DNA of 38,091 nt from Lachnospiraceae bacterium UBA1712 (GTDB taxonomy: Bacteria > Bacillota > Clostridia > Lachnospirales > Lachnospiraceae), in assembly GCA_002317175.1 (NCBI GenBank), contig DCJA01000020.1, forward strand, positions 1 to 38,091. Reading direction: 5' to 3'. The translations under genes and the position numbers were made by a program. Below the pieces are notes generated by a model that saw nothing but the letters and a program-made list of their open reading frames with translations, was not told the DNA's origin and ran no database searches. Positions 32,103 to 38,091 of the stretch are shown here, piece after piece; position 1 is the stretch's first letter; each line of letters starts with the position of its first letter.

Positions 32103-33965
32103 ATGTTACTTGATAGTATTAATCAGGCAAATGATATAAAGAATATTGATCCTAAGGATTATGATGCACTGGCTGCAGAGATCAGGGAATTTCTTATCAA
32201 TAAGATATCTGTAAATGGTGGTCATCTGGGATCTAACCTAGGTGCTGTAGAACTGACTATGGCCCTTCATTTGTCACTGGATTTTCCAAAAGATAAAATA
32301 GTATGGGACGTGGGACATCAGTCATATACACATAAGCTTCTTACAGGAAGAAAAGATGGCTTTGAATCACTTAGAAAATTTGGTGGAATGAGTGGTTTCC
32401 CAAAGAGAAAAGAAAGCGACTGTGACTGTTTTGATACAGGACACAGTTCAACTTCTATTTCTGCTGGTCTGGGCCTGGTTAAGGCTCGTGATATCAGAGG
32501 AGAGGACAGCACTGTTGTTGCAGTGATTGGTGATGGTTCACTTACGGGTGGTATGGCCTACGAAGCTTTGAACAATGCTTCAAGAATGGATACAAACTTT
32601 ATAATTATTCTCAATGATAACAACATGTCTATTTCGGAAAATGTTGGCGGTGTCAGCAAGTACCTCAACAATATCCGTACCAGAGAGAATTATCAGAATC
32701 TGAAGGACAGTATTTACTATCCTTTGTTGGAGAAAAAATACGGACAGCCAATTATTGATTTTGTAAGAAAGACTAAAAACTCTATCAAACAGCTGGTGGT
32801 TCCTGGTATGTTCTTTGAGGATATGGGAATCAAATACTTAGGACCTGTGGATGGACATGATGTTAAAGGTTTGATGACAGTAATTAAAGAAGCCAAGAGA
32901 TGTGATACATCTGTGCTGGTTCATGTAATTACCGAAAAGGGCAGGGGCTATGAACCTGCAATGCGTCATCCTGCAAGATTCCATGGAGCAGAGCCATTTG
33001 ACATTGAAACAGGTCTTCCTAAGCGCAAGAAAGAAAAGGCTAATTATACAGACGTATTCTCTACTGTTATGATTAAGCTTGGGGCAAGAAATGATAAGGT
33101 CGTTGCCATTACAGCTGCTATGCCAGATGGAACAGGACTTAAGAGATTTCACAACATATATCCGGACAGATTCTTCGATGTGGGAATAGCAGAACAGCAT
33201 GCGGTAACATTTGCGGCAGGTCTTGCAGCAGGTGGATTAAGACCAATCGTGGCCATCTATTCATCCTTCCTGCAGAGAGCATATGATCAGATTGTTCATG
33301 ATGTATGTATACAGAATCTTCCAGTAGTATTTGCAATAGACAGAGCGGGACTTGTAGGAAGTGACGGAGAGACTCACCAGGGTATTTTTGATCTGTCATA
33401 TCTTTCAAGTATACCTAATATGCACATTATGGCTCCAAAGAACAAATGGGAGCTTTCTGATATGATGAAGTTTGCTGTTGCCAGTGGTGTTCCTATTGCT
33501 GTGCGTTATCCAAGAGGAGAGGCATATGATGGCCTTAAGGATAATCGTGATGAGATAGTAATGGGCAAGAGTGAATTGATTGTTAAGGGCGATAATGCCA
33601 AGGTAGCTTTATTTGCAATTGGAAGTATGGTGAAGATTGCGGTTGAGGTAAGAGAAATACTTCTTGAAAAAGGGATTGATGTTACCATTGTAAATGCAAG
33701 ATTTGCAAAGCCAATTGATACAGATATGATTGACGAACTGGCCAGGGATTACGACTATATTGTAAGCATGGAAGAAAATGTGGCAAGTGGTGGACTTGGT
33801 GAGAAGGTTGTTACATATGTTGCTGATCAGGGCCTGGATGTTAAGGTGGAGACAGTAACAGTACCAGATGAGTATGTAGAGCATGGTAGCGTGGATCAGC
33901 TTAGAGCAGAAATTGGAATAGATGCTGAGTCTATTGCAAAGAGAGTGAGTGAACTGTATTTATAA
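32103..33965 (+). CDS. dxs: 1-deoxy-D-xylulose-5-phosphate synthase
   Basis: A 620-residue thiamine-diphosphate enzyme, the first step of the MEP isoprenoid pathway (pyruvate + glyceraldehyde 3-phosphate). The TPP-binding motif GDGSLTGGMAYEALNNA is present, as are KRKESDCDCFDTGHSSTS, the pyrimidine domain with DVGIAEQHAVTFAAGLA and DRAGLVGSDGETHQGIFDLSY, and a C-terminal transketolase domain. The length is normal. The ATG is three bases after the ispA stop, with AGGA 11 bases upstream. Confidence 0.98.
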   Translation: MLLDSINQANDIKNIDPKDYDALAAEIREFLINKISVNGGHLGSNLGAVELTMALHLSLDFPKDKIVWDVGHQSYTHKLLTGRKDGFESLRKFGGMSGFPKRKESDCDCFDTGHSSTSISAGLGLVKARDIRGEDSTVVAVIGDGSLTGGMAYEALNNASRMDTNFIIILNDNNMSISENVGGVSKYLNNIRTRENYQNLKDSIYYPLLEKKYGQPIIDFVRKTKNSIKQLVVPGMFFEDMGIKYLGPVDGHDVKGLMTVIKEAKRCDTSVLVHVITEKGRGYEPAMRHPARFHGAEPFDIETGLPKRKKEKANYTDVFSTVMIKLGARNDKVVAITAAMPDGTGLKRFHNIYPDRFFDVGIAEQHAVTFAAGLAAGGLRPIVAIYSSFLQRAYDQIVHDVCIQNLPVVFAIDRAGLVGSDGETHQGIFDLSYLSSIPNMHIMAPKNKWELSDMMKFAVASGVPIAVRYPRGEAYDGLKDNRDEIVMGKSELIVKGDNAKVALFAIGSMVKIAVEVREILLEKGIDVTIVNARFAKPIDTDMIDELARDYDYIVSMEENVASGGLGEKVVTYVADQGLDVKVETVTVPDEYVEHGSVDQLRAEIGIDAESIAKRVSELYL

Positions 33966-34008
33966 CAGGTTTACATAATTTGTTTGAAATTAGCTTATCG
34001 GAATTTGT

Positions 34009-34905
34009 ATGAAAGAAAGACTAGATGTATTATTGGTGAATATGGGATTGGCCACTTCCAGAGAAAAGGCTAAGACTGTCATTATGGCAGGAGAGGTCTT
34101 TGTTAACGGACAGAGGGAAGACAAGGCTGGTAGCACATTTGATCCTGAAAAATGCAAGATAGAAGTAAAGAGCAAACAGCTTAGGTATGTCAGCAGAGGC
34201 GGACTTAAGCTTGAGAAGGCGGTTGAGAATTTTGATCTTGGCCTGCCTGGACTTACCTGTATGGATATTGGTGCATCAACTGGAGGCTTTACGGACTGCA
34301 TGCTTCAGAATGGAGCTGCAAAAGTTTATTCAGTGGATGTCGGACATGGACAGCTGGACTGGAAGCTACGCAATGATGAGCGTGTAGTGTGTATGGAGAA
34401 AACCAACTTCAGATATATCAAGCCTGAAGATATTGGTGAAGCTATTGATTTTGCTTCCTGCGACGTAAGCTTTATTTCGCTGACCAAGATAATTCTTCCT
34501 GCAAGAGCTCTTCTTAAAGATGAGGGAAGAATGGTTCTGCTTATCAAACCACAGTTTGAGGCAGGCAAGGATAAGGTTGGTAAAAAGGGTGTTGTAAGAG
34601 ATAAAGATGTCCATGTGGATGTAATTGAGAAGATAGTACGCTTTTCAAATATCTGTGGTTTCGATATATTACGTCTGGATTATTCGCCTATCAAGGGACC
34701 GGAAGGCAATATTGAATATCTGATTTATCTTAAGAAGAATAGTAGCCAGAATGAGAGAGTATTGGAACTGGACGAAAAGAGCGCAGAGGAATTACTTGGA
34801 CAGATTACTGTTGTAGGGCGTGGTGCTGATGGAGATATTCTCACTGATGAGATACATAGCAGTATTGTGAAACTGGTAGACAAAGCACATGGAAATATAG
34901 ATTAG
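34009..34905 (+). CDS. tlyA: TlyA family rRNA (cytidine-2'-O)-methyltransferase
   Basis: A 298-residue protein with an N-terminal S4 RNA-binding domain (KERLDVLLVNMGLATSREKA, about 2-60). An FtsJ-like methyltransferase domain follows: DIGASTGGFTDCMLQNGA is the SAM site, with VDVGHGQLDWKLRND and the conserved KPQFEAGKDKVGKKGVVRD. TlyA enzymes methylate rRNA; older annotations call them hemolysins. It has about 25 more residues than usual at the C-terminus. It sits between dxs and nadK as in most Clostridia, with only a weak GGAA as ribosome site. Confidence 0.95.
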   Translation: MKERLDVLLVNMGLATSREKAKTVIMAGEVFVNGQREDKAGSTFDPEKCKIEVKSKQLRYVSRGGLKLEKAVENFDLGLPGLTCMDIGASTGGFTDCMLQNGAAKVYSVDVGHGQLDWKLRNDERVVCMEKTNFRYIKPEDIGEAIDFASCDVSFISLTKIILPARALLKDEGRMVLLIKPQFEAGKDKVGKKGVVRDKDVHVDVIEKIVRFSNICGFDILRLDYSPIKGPEGNIEYLIYLKKNSSQNERVLELDEKSAEELLGQITVVGRGADGDILTDEIHSSIVKLVDKAHGNID

Positions 34906-34925
34906 AAGTTTTCTTAGGAGATTGC

Positions 34926-35771
34926 ATGAAGAATTTTGTTATTATAACCAATGACAGAAAAGATCCGCAATATAAACTTACTGATGAGATCATTAACTAC
35001 ATAGAGTCGCAGGGTGGACATGCCAGCAGAGCGATTAAATCCATGGATGCTTCCTGCTTAAGTGTAATTCCTAATGAGGACATAGACTGTGTTCTGGTGC
35101 TTGGTGGGGATGGTACCATGCTTCGTGCAGCACGCGATATTACTGACAGAGAGATTCCAATGCTGGGTATTAATCTGGGAACTCTTGGCTTTTTGGCTGA
35201 TATTGAGAAGGACAGATATAAAGAGGCGATAGATCAGTTGCTTAAAGACGACTGTCATATTCAGAAAAGAATGACACTTGGTGGAAAGATTATAAGAGCC
35301 ACTGGGGAGGAGATAGTTGTTCCAGGTGCTCTCAATGATATTCTTGTAACAAAACAGGGAACAGTGCATATAATCAATGTAGATATATATGTCAATGGAC
35401 AGTTCCTTTATTCAGTACCAGCAGATGGTATTATAGCTTCTACACCGACTGGTTCAACTGGTTACAGTATGTCTGCTGGAGGACCTATTATTCATCCAAG
35501 GGCAAGTCTGATTGCCATTACTCCTATATGCGCTCATACCATGAACAGCAGGACAGTAGTTATGGGACCTGATGATGTTGTGGAATTTGTAATCGGAGAG
35601 GGCAGAGATGGCGATGATCTTACTGCTGAGGTTACATCAGACGGCGGAGCAGGCATAAGTGTAAAAACTGGTGACAGAATAGTTATCACCAAGGGTAATT
35701 ACGTAGTTAATCTGGTTAAGATACATGAGACAAGCTTCCTTCAGACCCTTAACAGGAAGATGTCTAATTAG
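34926..35771 (+). CDS. nadK: NAD kinase
   Basis: A 281-residue ATP-NAD kinase making NADP. The diacylglycerol-kinase-fold signature LGGDGTMLRAARD (GGDG at 60-63) is followed by GINLGTLGFLADIE, then NDILVTK and the C-terminal SVPADGIIASTPTGSTGYSMSAGGPIIHP. The length is normal. AGGAG lies six bases before the ATG. Confidence 0.97.
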   Translation: MKNFVIITNDRKDPQYKLTDEIINYIESQGGHASRAIKSMDASCLSVIPNEDIDCVLVLGGDGTMLRAARDITDREIPMLGINLGTLGFLADIEKDRYKEAIDQLLKDDCHIQKRMTLGGKIIRATGEEIVVPGALNDILVTKQGTVHIINVDIYVNGQFLYSVPADGIIASTPTGSTGYSMSAGGPIIHPRASLIAITPICAHTMNSRTVVMGPDDVVEFVIGEGRDGDDLTAEVTSDGGAGISVKTGDRIVITKGNYVVNLVKIHETSFLQTLNRKMSN

Positions 35772-35779
35772 GTTTTGTC

Positions 35780-36226
35780 ATGAAAAGAGAAAGACAAAGT
35801 AAAATATTAGAGTTAATAGAATCAAAAGAAATTGAGACACAGGAAGAACTGGTGGAAATGCTGCGTGAGCAGGGCTTCAATGTAACCCAGGCCACAGTCT
35901 CAAGAGATATCAATGAACTGCAGTTAGGAAAGCTGTCATGTGGGAACGGCAGAAGGAAAATTGCAGTGCAGCCTTCAGGAGATGTTCATCTTAACAACAA
36001 ATATATTCGAGTGCTTAGGGATGGATTTATGTCTATGGATAATGCTCAGAATATACTGGTTGTAAAGACTGTATCAGGTATGGCTATGGCAGTCGCTGCC
36101 AGTCTTGATGCTCTGCACATGAAGGAAGTAGTTGGTTCAATTGCCGGTGATGATACCATCATGATGGCAATAAGAAGCACCGACGAAGTAAAAGGTGTGA
36201 TGGATAAGATCAGAGAATTTCTCTGA
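35780..36226 (+). CDS. argR: Arginine repressor ArgR/AhrC
   Basis: A 148-residue arginine-responsive DNA-binding protein. The N-terminal winged helix has TQEELVEMLREQGFNVTQATVSRDI, and the C-terminal hexamerisation/arginine-binding domain has GSIAGDDTIMMAIRS with the paired aspartates that bind arginine. The gene is part of the conserved tlyA-nadK-argR-recN string rather than an arginine operon. No obvious ARG box was recognised in the window. Confidence 0.95.
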   Translation: MKRERQSKILELIESKEIETQEELVEMLREQGFNVTQATVSRDINELQLGKLSCGNGRRKIAVQPSGDVHLNNKYIRVLRDGFMSMDNAQNILVVKTVSGMAMAVAASLDALHMKEVVGSIAGDDTIMMAIRSTDEVKGVMDKIREFL

Positions 36227-36283
36227 TATATATATTTGTGCTTGAAGAGAATGAGCAAAAGTTCAATTAGAAAAGGAGCACAT

Positions 36284-37966
36284 ATGTTAGAAAGTTTACA
36301 TGTTAAAAATCTTGCACTTATTAAGGAAAATGAAGTTTTCTTTTATCCTGGTCTGAACATATTGTCAGGTGAAACTGGTGCAGGTAAATCTATTATTCTT
36401 GGTTCAATCAGACTGGCTCTTGGAGCAAAGGCGGGAAAAGATTTTATCAGAAATGGTGAAGAGTACGCGCTGATTGAATTGATCTTTAGAAGTTCAAAGG
36501 CTGAAGTTGTTCAGAAACTAAGGGAACAGGAACTGCCAGTTGAAGAAGATGGCACAATCTTTATCCAAAGAAAAATTATGGAGGGAAGAAGCAGTGCCAA
36601 AATCAATGGGGAGACAGTTTCAAGCAAGGGACTTCGCCAGATAGCATCTCTGCTAATCAATATTCATGGTCAGAACGATACAACTGAATTACTGGACAGC
36701 AAGAATTATCTGGATATTCTTGACGAATATGCTGGTTCTGATGTAATTACAGCTAAGGAACAACTGGCAGAAGAATACCATAACTATATTGCATTGAAAA
36801 AGGAACTGGATGACAGTCACAGTCTGGATAAGAACAGAGACAGAGAACTGTCTTTAGCAGAGTTTGAATATAGTGAGATTGAGAATGCAAAGCTTGCTGT
36901 AGGAGAGGATGATATGCTGGAGAACAGATATCGCCTTATGAATAACAGTAAGAAAATAGTGGATGGTATCGGTAAGGCTTATAGTGCAGTGGACAGCGAT
37001 CAGGGAGCAGCGTCCAGTCTTGATTATGCACTTAGAGAGATTCGTAGTGTAATGCGCTTTGATGAAGAACTGGCCGAATTGGAAAATAGTATTGCTACGG
37101 CATGTGATATTGTTGCGGATTGTAAGAGAAGCATGAGTGATTATATGGCTGATATGGAGTTCTCAGAAGCGGAGTTTATTGAAGTCGAGAACAGACTTGA
37201 TATAGTAAATCACTTAAAGAGCAAGTATGGCAACAGTATAGAAGAGGTTCTTCAGTATGCCGAAGACAGAAAAACATTCATTGAGAAAATGTCAGATTTT
37301 TCAACTTATCTGACAGATCTTGAGCTAAGAGTGCATAAGGCAAGAAAGAAACTTCTGGATGGTTGTAGAGAACTGTCTGAGATAAGATCAGCCAAGGCTG
37401 ACGTATTGTCCAGAGAACTTGAAAGAAATCTTAAGGAATTAAATCTGTCCAATGCCAGATGCGAAGTTACACTGGAAAGTGGAGAGGATAAACTGTCGGA
37501 AAGCGGATATGACAGTGTGGATTTTCTGGTATCCTTCAACATAGGAGAGCCTGTCAAATCACTCAGCCTTGTAGCCAGTGGTGGTGAGCTTTCAAGATTC
37601 ATGCTGGCTCTAAAAGCAATAACCGCTGACAAGGAGCAGATAGATACTCTGATTTTTGATGAGATTGACAGTGGAATCAGCGGAAAGACTGCATGGAATG
37701 TGGCAGAGAAGATGAATGTAATCGGACTGGATCACCAGGTTATTGCGATTACTCATTTGCCACAGATAGCAGCTATGGCAGATTCTCATTATATGATTGA
37801 GAAATCCAGCAGCAATGACAGTACCGAGACTAGTATCTATAAACTGAATGAGGATGAAAGTATTCATGAAATCGCAAGACTTATGTCGACCAATTCGGTG
37901 AGTGATACTATCCTTGAGAGTGCTAAAGAACTTAAAGCACAGTCGAAGTTGGCAAAGCAAAGATAA
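36284..37966 (+). CDS. recN: DNA repair protein RecN
   Basis: A 560-residue SMC-like ATPase that acts on double-strand breaks. Walker A GETGAGKSIIL (29-39) comes first, then a long coiled-coil middle. The C-terminal half-ATPase has the signature LVASGGELSRFMLALKAI and Walker B LIFDEIDSGISG, then the ITHLPQIAAMADSHY motif typical of RecN. The ATG at 36284 is fixed by AAAGGAG just upstream; an in-frame start at 36236 is not used. It is the last gene of the cluster inside the window. Confidence 0.97.
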   Translation: MLESLHVKNLALIKENEVFFYPGLNILSGETGAGKSIILGSIRLALGAKAGKDFIRNGEEYALIELIFRSSKAEVVQKLREQELPVEEDGTIFIQRKIMEGRSSAKINGETVSSKGLRQIASLLINIHGQNDTTELLDSKNYLDILDEYAGSDVITAKEQLAEEYHNYIALKKELDDSHSLDKNRDRELSLAEFEYSEIENAKLAVGEDDMLENRYRLMNNSKKIVDGIGKAYSAVDSDQGAASSLDYALREIRSVMRFDEELAELENSIATACDIVADCKRSMSDYMADMEFSEAEFIEVENRLDIVNHLKSKYGNSIEEVLQYAEDRKTFIEKMSDFSTYLTDLELRVHKARKKLLDGCRELSEIRSAKADVLSRELERNLKELNLSNARCEVTLESGEDKLSESGYDSVDFLVSFNIGEPVKSLSLVASGGELSRFMLALKAITADKEQIDTLIFDEIDSGISGKTAWNVAEKMNVIGLDHQVIAITHLPQIAAMADSHYMIEKSSSNDSTETSIYKLNEDESIHEIARLMSTNSVSDTILESAKELKAQSKLAKQR

Positions 37967-38012
37967 ATACAGTATTTTGCATAAAAATAAAGCAAATAAT
38001 AGGAACTTGTTG

Positions 38013-38061
38013 TATAATAGTAATAGTTATATGTATGGGTATACAATGAACCGATGGTTCA
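38013..38061 (+). promoter_or_regulatory. Possible promoter -10 and palindrome downstream of recN
   Basis: A perfect TATAAT (38013-38018) without a good -35, followed by a six-base inverted repeat TGAACC-GAT-GGTTCA (38047-38061). This is probably the control region of a gene beyond the window edge. No clear terminator for recN is visible before it. Confidence 0.3.
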
Positions 38062-38091
38062 ATAAATGGATAGTGTCAAATGACTTATGAA

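Noticed and set aside
34009..34905. Hemolysin annotation for tlyA
   Set aside because: The S4 plus FtsJ-like SAM-binding architecture and the conserved housekeeping context indicate an rRNA methyltransferase; nothing suggests a pore-forming toxin.

Overview
The window is 38 kb of a low-GC (about 40% by eye) Firmicutes chromosome in which every gene I can support lies on the + strand. PolC-type DNA polymerase III, the nusA-infB block, the nusB-xseAB-ispA-dxs-tlyA-nadK-argR-recN block, a separate FchA cyclohydrolase and an Asp23/Gls24 protein together suggest Clostridia. Codon use and the Arg/Gly/Asn-rich InfB linker fit Lachnospiraceae, perhaps near Butyrivibrio, Pseudobutyrivibrio or Roseburia; that genus-level guess is inference. 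No phage genes, transposases, CRISPR arrays or rRNAs are visible.

Layout. 1-3293: 3' part of polC, then fchA and folD, two neighbouring steps of tetrahydrofolate one-carbon metabolism. 3294-3933: a gene-poor stretch with a candidate small RNA (about 3359-3453), a tRNA-Glu(CTC) with its own promoter and terminator, and a structured leader for a chemoreceptor. 3934-7123: the chemoreceptor and an extended-SDR oxidoreductase/epimerase. 7241-9655: an XpaC-like/TelA pair. 9756-10367: an MntP manganese exporter. 10576-17717: a transcription/translation operon, rimP-nusA-ylxQ-infB-rbfA-DHH phosphoesterase-truB, lacking the usual ylxR. 17817-23082: a compact four-gene unit (Na/Pi cotransporter with PhoU domain, secreted SH3b-NlpC/P60 hydrolase, LytS-like sensor kinase, REC-wHTH response regulator) sitting where ribF would usually separate truB from rpsO. 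23250-25810: rpsO and pnp, with long structured leaders. 25926-28866: prfC and a secreted transglutaminase-like protein. 28917-37966: asp23, nusB, xseA, xseB, ispA, dxs, tlyA, nadK, argR, recN, mostly abutting.

Most of the window is conserved housekeeping. The points most worth a second look are these: FolD has lost the catalytic lysine needed for its cyclohydrolase half and sits beside a dedicated cyclohydrolase; a candidate C-rich sRNA lies upstream of a chemoreceptor whose ribosome-binding site is a run of nine G; pnp has a roughly 110-nt leader hairpin recalling the E. coli rpsO-pnp RNase III/PNPase autoregulation layout; and the transporter/hydrolase/two-component unit has a terminator-like hairpin inside the kinase gene.
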